Below the pieces are notes generated by a model. It was not told the DNA's origin and did no database searches. It saw nothing but the letters and a program-made list of their open reading frames with translations. Positions 13,916 through 22,214 of a stretch of 29,730 nucleotides of DNA are shown one piece after another. How positions within the stretch are numbered: the first letter of the stretch is position 1; every line of letters begins with the position of its first letter. Origin of the DNA: Oscillospiraceae bacterium (lineage in GTDB: Bacteria > Bacillota > Clostridia > Oscillospirales > Ruminococcaceae). The translations under genes and the position numbers were made by a program. Location of the stretch: contig JAHZHS010000002.1 of assembly GCA_019420135.1 (NCBI GenBank), positions 21,770 through 51,499 of the forward strand, written 5' to 3'.

Positions 13916-15568
13916 TCACACCGGGATGGTGCTGATGGGCCCGATAAAATAATGCTGGAACAAAAGCACCGCTCCGAAGGCCGCATAGGGCGCAAACAGC
14001 CGGGCGGCCCAGCACTCGGCTTTCCGGGCGGAGAGCTCGGCAGAGAGCATCCGGCGCAGGGGGGCAGCCAGCAGCATCATGGCCACCAGGATGACCGGCA
14101 AAAAGTACCGGGTCTGCAGCCCCACAATGCGCACCATGGTCACCGGGGTGTAGGTGATATACATGGCGGTCATGGCGCCCACGGCGTACACCAGCCCGAA
14201 CACCGCCAGCGGCACCGTGCGCCGCCGGGTGATGGACTGGCCCTTGCCCGCAGAGAGCACCGTGCCTGCCAGAAGCACCACCGGGCCGGTCAGGCTGAGG
14301 AATTCGATGGGCAGATCCTTCCAGCCGAAAAGGCCCAGCTGTCCCACAAAAAAGTCGTTCTCATACAGTGTGCCCATCAGAACCGCCAGATACCGCAGGG
14401 GATTTTTGAGCAGAAACACCAGCTGGCCCATCTGATTCACGTCGCTGCCGCCCATGCGGCCGATCTCGCCGTAGTTGTAGCGGAACACAGCGCCGTAGAT
14501 CTCCAAAAGGCGGGTCACGGCCAGGGAGACCGCCAGCATGCCCGCCGTCCACTGCCAGCGGCGCCCCCTGGCACAAAAGGCCTCTCGCAAAAGGATCAGC
14601 GGCAGCAGCGCCCACGGCAGATTGATATAGGGCTTTGCCACATTGACCCAGATGCAGGCCGCCGCATAGACGACGGCCGTACGGGTGGTCCAGGTGCGGC
14701 GGGTCAGCAGGGCGAGCATGAGATAATAGCAGGCCAGCAATGCCGCGTCATAGCTGAGGCTGGCCCCCATCCAGAGGGACATGGGCAGCAGCATGACACA
14801 GAGGAAAGCAGGCCGGAACTTTTGCGCGCTGCGCAGTGCCAGCCAGCACAATACCGTATAGACGATGAGGTTGGCCATGCGCCCGGCGTAGAGACACCCC
14901 AAAGCCGCAAAGCCGAGCAGACGCGCCACCGCCATCCCCACAGCCCCCGGCAGGAAGGGCAAGATCAGGAAACTGACCGGCTCATATACCGGGGTGGTAT
15001 CGGGATCGTTGAAATATTCGTCAAAGCTGTCGGCAATGCTCTGGACTTTGCCGTCCTCGCCGTACTGTTTGAGGGCATTTCCGGCGGTGGTATAGTATCC
15101 GGTCTCTCCGGACTTTTCATCCTCCACCGATCCCGCCGAGGTATGGGCGTTGACCCATGCGCCGGGAAAGGCGTTATACAGGGCGCTGACATCGTCGGGG
15201 TAGCCGCGCTGGGCGTCAAAGTCAAACCGTCCCATGCTGATGGCGTAGGTGCGCAGAAAATGCTCCGACTCGTCGGGGGTCTGCATGGGCGGGTTGGCAA
15301 AGACGAAGAGCAGCCCGCACACCGCAATGCACACTGCCCCCTTGGCGGCGAAATCCCGCACGCCGTAGTGTAGGATGCCTGCGGCCAGCACCGCCGCCAG
15401 CGCCACCAGCACGCAGGCCAGCGTGACGAACAGCGGATTGACCCGGGCGTCCAAGTAGTAGAACACCCGCCAGTAGTAGGACCAGGCCACCCCGGCCGCC
15501 ACCGCGATGAGGGCGGCCAGTGCCCAGCCGAGAGCGGGCCTTGCCCGCAGTTTGTTCCACACAGACAT
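13916..15568 (-). CDS. DUF2142 family membrane protein, probable GT-C fold
   Basis: 550-aa polytopic protein. After two N-terminal helices, the stretch FANPPMQTPDESEHFLRTYAIS (about residues 90-112) is the hallmark of DUF2142 proteins, with the acidic PDE motif in the first outer loop, as in GT-C glycosyltransferases. About ten further helices follow, with large outer loops around residues 115-170 and 355-400. DUF2142 genes are found in teichoic acid, rhamnan and other surface polysaccharide clusters, but the biochemical role is not firmly established. The ATG at 15568 overlaps the dehydratase stop by one base (TGATG); a GTG at 15571 is an alternative. It has no strong ribosome binding site, so translation is probably coupled. 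Confidence 0.88.
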   Translation of the reverse strand: MSVWNKLRARPALGWALAALIAVAAGVAWSYYWRVFYYLDARVNPLFVTLACVLVALAAVLAAGILHYGVRDFAAKGAVCIAVCGLLFVFANPPMQTPDESEHFLRTYAISMGRFDFDAQRGYPDDVSALYNAFPGAWVNAHTSAGSVEDEKSGETGYYTTAGNALKQYGEDGKVQSIADSFDEYFNDPDTTPVYEPVSFLILPFLPGAVGMAVARLLGFAALGCLYAGRMANLIVYTVLCWLALRSAQKFRPAFLCVMLLPMSLWMGASLSYDAALLACYYLMLALLTRRTWTTRTAVVYAAACIWVNVAKPYINLPWALLPLILLREAFCARGRRWQWTAGMLAVSLAVTRLLEIYGAVFRYNYGEIGRMGGSDVNQMGQLVFLLKNPLRYLAVLMGTLYENDFFVGQLGLFGWKDLPIEFLSLTGPVVLLAGTVLSAGKGQSITRRRTVPLAVFGLVYAVGAMTAMYITYTPVTMVRIVGLQTRYFLPVILVAMMLLAAPLRRMLSAELSARKAECWAARLFAPYAAFGAVLLFQHYFIGPISTIPV

Positions 15569-16551
15569 CACAGGATATACTGGCCGATCTTGTAGGAATC
15601 CAGATTGCCGCGCAGGAATTCGATGGTCTCGGCCAGACCCTCGGCAAAGGTGTACTTGGGCGCCCAGCCGGTCATGTTGCGCAGCTTGGTGGAGTCGCCC
15701 AGCAGGCGGTTGACCTCGCTCTTTTCGGGGCGCAGGCGCTCGGCCTCGCAGACAATCTTGGCGTTGGGGTTGATCTGGGCGATGAGCTCGTTGGCCAAAT
15801 CGCCGATGGAATGCTCCACGCCGGTAGCGATGTTCAGTTCCTGACCCACAGCGGCGTCGCAGTCGGCAATGGCCATGAAGCCTGCGGCGGTATCCTTGAC
15901 ATAGTTGAAGTCACGGGTGGGGTTCAGGTTGCCCAGTTTGAGCTCGGTCTGACCCGCCAGCAGCTGGGTGATGATGGTGGGGATGATGGCACGGCCCGAC
16001 TGACGGGGGCCGTAGGTGTTGAAGGGCCGGACAATGGACACCGGCAGATCAAAGCTGCGGTAGAAGCTCTCGGCCAGACGGTCGGCGCCGATCTTGGTGG
16101 CCGAATAGGGGCTCTGGCCCTGGAAGGGATGGTGCTCATCGATGGGCACATACTGGGCGGTGCCGTAGACCTCACTGGTGGAGGTCACCAGCACGCGGGA
16201 GGTGCCCAGTTCCCGGGCGGCGTTGAGGACGTTCAGGGTGCCCTTGATGTTGGTGTCCACATAGCTGTCCGGGCTGTGATAGGAGAAGGGAATGGCGATG
16301 AGGGCCGCCAGATGGAAGACCCGCTCCTGGCCGCGCATGGCGGTGCGGACGCCGTTGGGGTCACGGATGTCGCCCATGAAGATGTCGATCTCATTTTTGA
16401 TCTCGGGGGGCAGGGTGTCGATCCAGCCGCAGGACCCGAAGGAATTGTACAGGCAGAAGGCACGGACCTTCTCGCCGCGCTTGACCAGCTCCTCCGTCAG
16501 GTGGCTGCCGATAAACCCGTCCGCGCCGGTGACCATAACCGTATGTGCCAT
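15568..16551 (-). CDS. legB: LegB-like NAD-dependent nucleotide-sugar 4,6-dehydratase
   Basis: 327-aa extended short-chain dehydrogenase. The Rossmann motif is TGADGFIGSH at residues 8-17. The catalytic serine/threonine region is VTSTSEVYGTA and the YxxxK motif is YSATKIGAD. The stretches AFCLYNSFGSCGWIDTL, FHLAALIAIPFSYHSPDSYV, RPFNTYGPRQSGRAIIPTI and AERLRPEKSEV match the LegB group, which removes water from a GDP- or UDP-HexNAc to give a 4-keto-6-deoxy sugar. LegB-type enzymes also occur outside legionaminic acid synthesis and the partner genes (aminotransferase, synthase) are absent here, so the product is uncertain. AAAGGAG precedes the ATG. It is the first gene of the operon ending at 8393 and supplies the cytosolic sugar-nucleotide step. 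Confidence 0.85.
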   Translation of the reverse strand: MAHTVMVTGADGFIGSHLTEELVKRGEKVRAFCLYNSFGSCGWIDTLPPEIKNEIDIFMGDIRDPNGVRTAMRGQERVFHLAALIAIPFSYHSPDSYVDTNIKGTLNVLNAARELGTSRVLVTSTSEVYGTAQYVPIDEHHPFQGQSPYSATKIGADRLAESFYRSFDLPVSIVRPFNTYGPRQSGRAIIPTIITQLLAGQTELKLGNLNPTRDFNYVKDTAAGFMAIADCDAAVGQELNIATGVEHSIGDLANELIAQINPNAKIVCEAERLRPEKSEVNRLLGDSTKLRNMTGWAPKYTFAEGLAETIEFLRGNLDSYKIGQYIL

Positions 16552-16624
16552 GTTTGTACTCCTTTATTTTTCAAACTGTCCGCCGTCAAAAGCGGATGAT
16601 GTTCCATTGATATGGTTACAAAAT

Positions 16625-16653
16625 AGTATAACCGATTTGGGGGCGTATTTCAA
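16625..16653 (-). promoter_or_regulatory. Sigma-A promoter of the GT-C glycan operon
   Basis: Minus strand TTGAAA (16648-16653), 17-nt spacer, TATACT (16625-16630). The leader to the dehydratase ATG is about 70 nt. It is the only strong promoter visible for the six-gene operon. Confidence 0.85.
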
Positions 16654-16715
16654 CCGCGGCAGCCCCCCGGACCGCTTCGCCTTGTAAAACTCCTGTAAGC
16701 CGGGGCAAATTCCTT

Positions 16716-16743
16716 TTGATTTTGCCTGGGAATGTGTTATACT
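16716..16743 (+). promoter_or_regulatory. Sigma-A promoter of the DegV gene
   Basis: TTGATT (16716-16721), 16-nt spacer, TATACT (16738-16743), about 95 nt upstream of the DegV ATG and divergent from the glycan operon promoter. Confidence 0.7.
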
Positions 16744-16845
16744 GAATTTATTGGACAAAATAGCGGTTTTGTACCGCTTTTGTTCCGCCGGGCGCTGTCC
16801 CGCGGGACACAAATCTATCCGGACGCCGGAGAAAGTGAGAGAACA

Positions 16846-17733
16846 ATGGCAAATTATATTCTAAGCTGCTGCTCCACCGCAGACCTGAGTGCCGAGCATT
16901 TCCGCTCCCGTGACATCCACTACGCCTGCTTCCATTATTACCTGAACGACAAGGCCTACCCCGATGATCTGGGCCAGACCATGCCCCTGGATCACTTCTA
17001 CGCCGCCATGGTCAACGGCGCTTCCACCCGCACCTCCCAGATCAATGCCGACGAGTTCGTGGAGTATTTCACCCCCTTCCTGGAGCAGGGGCTGGACATT
17101 CTGCACCTGTGCCTGTCCAGCGGCATCTCCGGCGTGGTCAACTCCGCCAACCTGGCCCGCCAGGAACTGCAGGAAAAATACCCCGACCGCAAGATCTACA
17201 TTGTTGACTCCCTGTCCGCCTCCTCCGGCACCGGCCTGTTCGTGGACAAGCTGGCCGATCTGCGCGACGCCGGCATGTCCATCGACGCCCTCTACCAGTG
17301 GGCCATGGACAACCGCCTCATGCTCCATCACTGGTTCTTCTCCAGCGATCTGACCTTCTTTGTCAAGGGCGGACGCATCACCAAGGCAGCCGGCTGGTTC
17401 GGCACCGCCCTCAAGATCTGCCCCCTGCTCAACGTGGACTATATGGGCCGCCTGATCCCCCGCCAGAAATGCCGCGGCAAAAAGCGTGCCATCGAGGAGA
17501 TCGTGAAAAAGATGGAACAGCATGCCCAGGATGGCCTCAACTACTCGGGCAAGTGCTATATCTCCCAGTCCGCCTGCCTGGAGGACGCCAAGGCCGTCGC
17601 TGCCCTGGTAGAGGCACGCTTCCCCAAGCTGGACGGCAAGGTCGTCATCAACAACATCGGCACCACCATCGGCAGCCACACCGGCCCCGGCACTGTGGCG
17701 CTGTTCTTCTGGGGCGACGAGCGCAAGGACTGA
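16846..17733 (+). CDS. DegV family fatty-acid-binding protein
   Basis: 295-aa cytoplasmic protein of the DegV/FakB type, which holds a fatty acid in its two-domain fold; FakB members present it to the FakA kinase for phospholipid synthesis. Motifs include the N-terminal CCSTADLS, the STRTSQIN loop at residues 60-67, the ligand-carboxylate segment LSSGISGVVNSA at about 90-101, SSGTGLFV, and FVKGGRITKAAGWFG. No FakA gene is in the window. The ATG at 16846 is preceded by GGAGAAAGTGAG; a longer in-frame reading from 16732 would start upstream of the likely transcription start. It has its own promoter and a strong terminator. Confidence 0.93.
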   Translation: MANYILSCCSTADLSAEHFRSRDIHYACFHYYLNDKAYPDDLGQTMPLDHFYAAMVNGASTRTSQINADEFVEYFTPFLEQGLDILHLCLSSGISGVVNSANLARQELQEKYPDRKIYIVDSLSASSGTGLFVDKLADLRDAGMSIDALYQWAMDNRLMLHHWFFSSDLTFFVKGGRITKAAGWFGTALKICPLLNVDYMGRLIPRQKCRGKKRAIEEIVKKMEQHAQDGLNYSGKCYISQSACLEDAKAVAALVEARFPKLDGKVVINNIGTTIGSHTGPGTVALFFWGDERKD

Positions 17734-17795
17734 TTTTTTCCCCGCCGTCTCCCTGCTTTTCCGGCTTGCCGCCGGTTTCTCCCAATGCGTTTTCC

Positions 17796-17833
17796 GCCGT
17801 CTGCCTCTGTCTCACAGGGCAGGCGGCCTTTTT
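17796..17833 (+). terminator. Intrinsic terminator of the DegV gene
   Basis: 10-bp stem (17796-17805 with 17818-17827, one G-T wobble), extended by an inner CTGT/ACAG stem, then TTTTT at 17829-17833. Confidence 0.88.
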
Positions 17834-17857
17834 GCTGCCCCTTGTGCAAAGTTTCTG

Positions 17858-17886
17858 TTGACAAGGCCTCAGGCAGTGTGTATACT
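17858..17886 (+). promoter_or_regulatory. Consensus sigma-A promoter of the XRE regulator
   Basis: Perfect TTGACA (17858-17863), 17-nt spacer and TATACT (17881-17886). It is one of the strongest promoter matches in the window; tandem operator-like palindromes lie directly downstream. Confidence 0.92.
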
Positions 17887-17892
17887 CAGAAT

Positions 17893-17931
17893 TGACAAGT
17901 ATAGCTGTCATTTTGACAGTTTTTCTTGTCA
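17893..17931 (+). promoter_or_regulatory. Two tandem operator palindromes, TGACA-N8-TGTCA
   Basis: Two 18-bp palindromes of identical layout, 17893-17910 and 17914-17931, centre to centre 21 bp (two helical turns). The whole 39-bp block is itself dyad-symmetric about 17912. It covers the expected transcription start and the early leader of the XRE gene, the usual place for an autorepressor operator. The likely ligand is the XRE protein encoded next (inference). Confidence 0.72.
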
Positions 17932-17948
17932 CGACAGGAGGGTATCCC

Positions 17949-18170
17949 ATGCCGCTGTACAACCATCTCAAGGAGTATCGCGCCCGGCTGGGGGTCAACC
18001 AGCAGCAGATGGGCGCCATGGCCGGGGTTTCCCGGCAGACCATCAGCCAGATCGAGCGGGGGGATTACTCCCCATCGGTCACGCTGGCGCTCAAGCTGGC
18101 CAAACTCTGCGGCGCCACCGTGGAGGATCTTTTCCGCTATGAGGAGGAACCGTCGGATGAAACAAAGTAA
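17949..18170 (+). CDS. Small XRE-family HTH transcriptional regulator
   Basis: 73-aa protein consisting almost entirely of one Cro/C1-type helix-turn-helix domain: YNHLKEYRARLGVNQQQMGAMAGVSRQTISQIERGDYSPSVTLALKLAKLCGATVEDLF. The recognition helix is the SRQTISQIERG segment at about residues 28-38. It has no effector domain, as is usual for the small regulators paired with DUF3169-type membrane proteins. The ATG at 17949 follows AGGAGGG; an upstream in-frame ATG at 17892 overlaps the operator and lacks a ribosome binding site. It probably represses its own promoter through the two palindromes in its leader. The downstream gene overlaps it by 14 nt. Confidence 0.93.
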   Translation: MPLYNHLKEYRARLGVNQQQMGAMAGVSRQTISQIERGDYSPSVTLALKLAKLCGATVEDLFRYEEEPSDETK

Positions 18171-18954
18171 CCTGCAGGACCCGGTCACCCGGGACAACCG
18201 CAAAAGCTGGCCCAAATTCGTGGCCGTTCTCATTGTCGCGCTGTTTGCGGGCGGGGCGCTGGGCACTGCCGTCACCTGGATCATGGAAAATCCTTCGCTG
18301 GATGAAGTCATCCGTCATCTGGGTGTGGCTCTGGGTGCCTGCGCCCCCTGGATCGTGCTGTGCGCCCTGCTGTTCTGGGCGGGCAGCATGGTCTGCTACC
18401 GCCGGGGCAAGGCCGCCTTTGCCTCCTGGAACGGCGAGGACGAGGACGTGCCGGAATCCGCCGAGCATCTGCTGTCCTGGAGCATCCTATGGGCGACGGC
18501 TGCCCAGTTCTTTGCCTTCGGGGGCTTCTCGGTGGTGGTATCCCTGATTCCTCTGGGCTATGCGGACTATCTTTCTCTGCTGGCGGCGATTGCCGGGCTT
18601 CTGGCGGTCACCTTCCTCGTTCTGTTCACCCAGCAGCGGGTGGTTGACCTGACCCGGCGCATCAACCCCGAAAAGCAGGGCAGCGTCTACGATTTCAAGT
18701 TTCAGAAAAAATGGCTGGCCAGCTGTGACGAGGCCGAGCGCCAGCGCATCGGTCAGGCCGCCTATTCCAGTTTTCTTGTGACCTCCCGGACTGCCATGGT
18801 TGTCTGGATCGTGATGGTGCTTGTCAACCTGTACCTGCCCATCGGTCCCCTGCCGGTGCTGGCCGCCCTGATCCCCTGGGGTGTGGGGCAGATCTCCTAC
18901 CTGGTCGCCTGCCTGAAAATGGAGCGTTCCCAGGCTGCCCCCTCCAAAGAGTAA
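18157..18954 (+). CDS. DUF3169-like membrane protein
   Basis: 265-aa integral membrane protein with six hydrophobic helices: about residues 22-43, 60-80, 107-130, 136-158, 207-228 and 232-252. The central soluble loop, TRRINPEKQGSVYDFKFQKKWLASCDEAERQRIGQAAYSSF, resembles the DUF3169 family, whose members are commonly encoded just after a small XRE regulator. Molecular function is not known. The ATG at 18157 lies inside the end of the XRE gene (14-nt overlap) and is preceded by AGGAGGAA within that gene, so the two are cotranscribed and probably coupled. A role in sensing or responding at the membrane together with the regulator is inference. Confidence 0.8.
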   Translation: MKQSNLQDPVTRDNRKSWPKFVAVLIVALFAGGALGTAVTWIMENPSLDEVIRHLGVALGACAPWIVLCALLFWAGSMVCYRRGKAAFASWNGEDEDVPESAEHLLSWSILWATAAQFFAFGGFSVVVSLIPLGYADYLSLLAAIAGLLAVTFLVLFTQQRVVDLTRRINPEKQGSVYDFKFQKKWLASCDEAERQRIGQAAYSSFLVTSRTAMVVWIVMVLVNLYLPIGPLPVLAALIPWGVGQISYLVACLKMERSQAAPSKE

Positions 18955-18963
18955 TCTGAATCC

Positions 18964-18998
18964 CGCCGGACCAGCTTACCGCCGTCCGGCGTTTTTTT
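18964..18998 (+). terminator. Intrinsic terminator of the XRE/DUF3169 operon
   Basis: CGCCGGAC (18964-18971) pairs with GTCCGGCG (18984-18991), followed by seven T (18992-18998). Confidence 0.9.
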
Positions 18999-19039
18999 GT
19001 GCCCGTTCTTCTGCCGGGCAGGAAACTTTGTCCGGGCGG

Positions 19040-19068
19040 TTGAAACATTTGTGCAAAAACGGTACAAT
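19040..19068 (+). promoter_or_regulatory. Sigma-A promoter of kdgK
   Basis: TTGAAA (19040-19045), 17-nt spacer, TACAAT (19063-19068). A leader of about 85 nt follows with a GC-rich imperfect hairpin (about 19096-19133) before the ribosome binding site AGGAGGT (19149-19155). Confidence 0.82.
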
Positions 19069-19161
19069 AAAGGTGCATATTAACGTTTTTGCAGGCTGCG
19101 GCAGCGGGATAAGACGGTTTTCGTCCTTCTGCTGCGGCCCCGTATTTCAGGAGGTCAATCC

Positions 19162-20247
19162 ATGGAACACTACAATCCTCTGCTGCGCGGCAACAGTTCC
19201 AAAAAGTTCATCACCATCGGGGAGATCATGCTCCGCCTCACCCCGCCCAACTACGAGAAGATCCGCATGGCCAGCAACTTTGAGGCCAGCTACGGCGGCA
19301 GCGAGGCAAACATCGCCCTGGCCCTGGCCAACCTGGGCATCGACAGCACCTTCTTCAGCGTGGTGCCCAACAACAGTCTGGGCAAGAGCGCGGTGCGCTG
19401 GCTGCGCTCCAACGACGTCCACTGCACCCCCATGATCCTCTCCACTCCGGAGGAGACCCCCACCCACCGGCTGGGTACCTACTATCTGGAGACCGGCTAC
19501 GGCATCCGTGCCAGCAAGGTCACCTACGACCGCAAGCACAGCGCCTTCACCGAGTACGACTACTCCACCGTGGATCTGGATGCCCTGCTGGACGGCTACG
19601 ACTGGCTGCATCTGAGCGGCATCACCCCGGCGCTGGGTCCCAACTGCCGCCAGCTCATCACCGACAGCCTGAAGGTTGCCCAGGCCAAGGGCCTGACCAT
19701 CAGCTTTGACGGCAACTTCCGCAGCGCCCTCTGGACCTGGGAGGAGGCCCGGGACTACTGCACCCAGTGCCTGCCCTACGTCAATGTACTGTTCGGCATC
19801 GAGCCCTATCACCTGTGGAAGGATGAGAACGACCACTCCAAGGGCGACTGGAAGGACGGCGTTCCCCTGCAGCCCAACTACGAGCAGGAGGACGAGGTCT
19901 TCCAGCATTTCATCGAGCGGTACCCCAACCTCACCTGCATTGCCCGCCACGTGCGGTATGCCCATTCCGGCTCCGAGAACAGCCTCAAGGCCTACATGTG
20001 GTACGAGGGCCACACCTTTGAGAGCAAGCTGTTCACTTTCAACATTCTCGACCGCGTAGGTGGCGGCGATGCTTTCGCCAGCGGCCTGATCTACGCCATG
20101 ATGAACAACTACAAGCCCATGGACATGATCAACTTTGCGGTGGCCAGCAGCGCCATCAAGCACACCATCCACGGCGACGCCAACATCACCGACGACGCCA
20201 ACTCCATCCGCGAGCTGATGAACATGAACTACGACATCAAGCGCTGA
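19162..20247 (+). CDS. kdgK: PfkB-family sugar kinase, probable 2-dehydro-3-deoxygluconokinase
   Basis: 361-aa ribokinase-fold enzyme. The N-terminal FITIGEIMLRLTPP and YGGSEANIALALANLG segments match KDG kinases, which phosphorylate 2-keto-3-deoxygluconate for cleavage by KDPG aldolase in uronate breakdown. The PfkB signature NILDRVGGGDAFASGLIYA near residue 300 contains the anion hole and catalytic aspartate. Near residue 185 is SFDGNFRSALW. The enzyme is slightly longer than typical (about 310-345 aa) because of an insert around residues 215-250. The start has a perfect AGGAGGT ribosome binding site. No aldolase or other uronate gene is adjacent, and it has its own promoter and terminator. 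Other PfkB specificities cannot be excluded. Confidence 0.82.
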   Translation: MEHYNPLLRGNSSKKFITIGEIMLRLTPPNYEKIRMASNFEASYGGSEANIALALANLGIDSTFFSVVPNNSLGKSAVRWLRSNDVHCTPMILSTPEETPTHRLGTYYLETGYGIRASKVTYDRKHSAFTEYDYSTVDLDALLDGYDWLHLSGITPALGPNCRQLITDSLKVAQAKGLTISFDGNFRSALWTWEEARDYCTQCLPYVNVLFGIEPYHLWKDENDHSKGDWKDGVPLQPNYEQEDEVFQHFIERYPNLTCIARHVRYAHSGSENSLKAYMWYEGHTFESKLFTFNILDRVGGGDAFASGLIYAMMNNYKPMDMINFAVASSAIKHTIHGDANITDDANSIRELMNMNYDIKR

Positions 20248-20283
20248 GTGTTTTTGGCCCGCCGGATTTTCAACAATTCCACA

Positions 20284-20333
20284 AAAAATGCCGCCCGCAG
20301 CGGGGAAGTTTCCCTGCCGCGGGCGGCGTTTTT
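20284..20333 (+). terminator. Bidirectional terminator between kdgK and the rhamnan operon
   Basis: Long stem (about 20290-20307 with 20310-20327, two mismatches) with TTTTT at 20329-20333 on the plus strand and six T on the minus strand (20283-20288). It closes two convergent transcription units. Confidence 0.9.
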
Positions 20334-20351
20334 CTATGGATTACAGCCGGA

Positions 20352-22214
20352 TCACAGATCCATCCCGGCCCGCTTGAGGTTGCGCAGATCGGCGCTCTCC
20401 CGGAAATCCTCATAGTCCAGGGAGAGGGACGGGCTGTAATAGGGATCGTGAAGGATGTTGTCCCGGCCATGGCGGGCGTACAGGCGGGCACGCTCGGCGT
20501 CGAACCGGGCCTTTTTGACCGGGTCCTTTTCGTCGGAACCCCGGCTCTTGCTCTCATAGTGGCAGAGCTCGGCGTAGGGGGTCCAGACGATGCGCCAGCC
20601 TGCCTCCCGGATGCGCAGGCAGAAATCCACATCATTGAAGGCGACGGTGAATTCCTCGTCCAGGCCGTTCAGGGCATCGTAAACTTCCGCGCGGACCAGC
20701 AGACAGGCGGCCGTCACGGCGGAGTAGTCCTGCACCGTGGCCAGGCGGAACATATAGCCGCTGGCCCCCCGGCGATGATACTTGTGGCTGTGCCCCGCAT
20801 AGCCCCCCAGCCCGGTGATGACCCCCGCATGCTGGATGGTGTCGTCGGGATAGTAGAGCATGGCCCCGCAGGCTGCCACCCCGGGCTGGATGGCCTCCCC
20901 CACCATCTCCCCCAGCCAGTCGTGGCTGAGGATCTCCACGTCGTTGTTCAGCAGCAGCAAAAGTTCTCCCTTTGCCGCCCTGCGCCCGAAGTTGTTGATG
21001 GCCGAGAAGTTGAACCCGCCCTGATACTGCACCACACGGCAGCCCTCATACCGCTGGGGCAGCGCCTTGTAGTAGTCGAAGGTGGCAGGGTCGGTGGAGT
21101 TGTTCTCGATGATGATGACCTCGAACCGGTCATAGTTGGTGCGGGCATAAAGGCTGTGCAGGCACTTTTCCAGGTCGTCGGTGTGGTCCTTGTTGGGGAT
21201 GAGGATACTGACCAGGGGCAGCGGGTCGGGCAGCTCCCAGCGCACATGACAAAGGCCGGAGAATTTACCCTCCTCCACGCTGCCTTTCCGGCCGGTGGCG
21301 GCCAGATGGTTGGCCACTGCTTTCTGGGCCGCCTGCACCACGTAGGGCTTGGCCCCCGTGCCGCCGCTGGTGGATGCGGCATGCACCCGCCAGTAGTAGA
21401 GCACCTGGGGCAGATGCACCGGTGCGGCTTCCGGGTCCTCCCGCTGCATCTCGTCGATCATGCGCAGGAAGAGGTCGTGGTCCTGGGCGCCGTCACAGGC
21501 GGGGCGCTCGCCGCCCACCGCGTCGAACAGGGACTTTTCAAACACCGCCAGATGGCAGATATAGTTGCAGGCCATGAGGTATTCCGGGGCGTAGTCCGGC
21601 TTGAAGTGTCCCACCCAGGCATCCTTGGGTGTGCGGCGGAACAGCGCCGCGTCGCTGTACAAAAAACGGGGCTTTTCCCCCGCAGCCTCCCCCTGCGCGA
21701 TGGCCCGGCCCATGGTGTAGACCGCATGGGGGGCCAGCTCGTCGTCGTGGTCGGCCAGGGCCAGATAAGGCCCGTCGGCCAGCTGGGCGGCGGCGTTGGT
21801 GTTGGCGGCGATCCCGGCATTGTCGATCTTGCGGTAGCGGATGCGGGGGTCGCTCTCGGCACGGCGGCGGACGATCTGCCCCACATAAGCATGGGCATCA
21901 TCCGAGGCATCGGCCAGGCAGAGCTGCCACTTGCCGCAGGTCTGGGCCTGCACGCTGTTCAGAAAGCGCTCCAGATATTTGGGCGGGGTGTTGTACAGCG
22001 GCGTCAGGATGCAGATGACCGGGAACTCGGAGGTATCCTCCGCCCGCTGGGCCGCCAGGGCTTTCTGGGCGGGCAGATACCGCCCCCGACGGGGCAGCAG
22101 CCGCCGGGCCGCAAAGCCTGCCGCCCGCTGCAGCATGGCACCCGCCCCCTGCTCTTTGGTCAGGGTGCGTGCGTAGCCGAACAGTTCCCGCATACGTTTG
22201 AGCTTCAGGTTCAT
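20352..22214 (-). CDS. Two-domain family 2 glycosyltransferase, rhamnosyltransferase-like (copy 2)
   Basis: 620-aa cytosolic, probably membrane-associated enzyme with two GT-A domains. Domain 1 (about 65-290) starts CILTPLYNTPPKYL and has the ADHDDEL metal motif. Domain 2 (about 325-600) starts VSILIPNKDHTDDLEKCLHSL, with GGFNFSAINNF, LLLLNNDVEILS, YPDDTIQHAGV and FNDVDFCLRIREAG. It ends with the DPYYSPSLS motif common in rhamnan-type glycosyltransferases. It aligns along its whole length with the 23065-24942 protein. Two active sites could add two different linkages in turn (family-based inference). The ATG overlaps the upstream membrane-protein stop by 4 nt (ATGA). Last gene of the operon. 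Confidence 0.92.
   Translation of the reverse strand: MNLKLKRMRELFGYARTLTKEQGAGAMLQRAAGFAARRLLPRRGRYLPAQKALAAQRAEDTSEFPVICILTPLYNTPPKYLERFLNSVQAQTCGKWQLCLADASDDAHAYVGQIVRRRAESDPRIRYRKIDNAGIAANTNAAAQLADGPYLALADHDDELAPHAVYTMGRAIAQGEAAGEKPRFLYSDAALFRRTPKDAWVGHFKPDYAPEYLMACNYICHLAVFEKSLFDAVGGERPACDGAQDHDLFLRMIDEMQREDPEAAPVHLPQVLYYWRVHAASTSGGTGAKPYVVQAAQKAVANHLAATGRKGSVEEGKFSGLCHVRWELPDPLPLVSILIPNKDHTDDLEKCLHSLYARTNYDRFEVIIIENNSTDPATFDYYKALPQRYEGCRVVQYQGGFNFSAINNFGRRAAKGELLLLLNNDVEILSHDWLGEMVGEAIQPGVAACGAMLYYPDDTIQHAGVITGLGGYAGHSHKYHRRGASGYMFRLATVQDYSAVTAACLLVRAEVYDALNGLDEEFTVAFNDVDFCLRIREAGWRIVWTPYAELCHYESKSRGSDEKDPVKKARFDAERARLYARHGRDNILHDPYYSPSLSLDYEDFRESADLRNLKRAGMDL

Noticed and set aside
17893..17931. 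Nested inverted repeat as a transcription terminator
   Set aside because: The stems are short and AT-rich and lie between promoter and start codon; the repeated half-site layout fits an operator much better.
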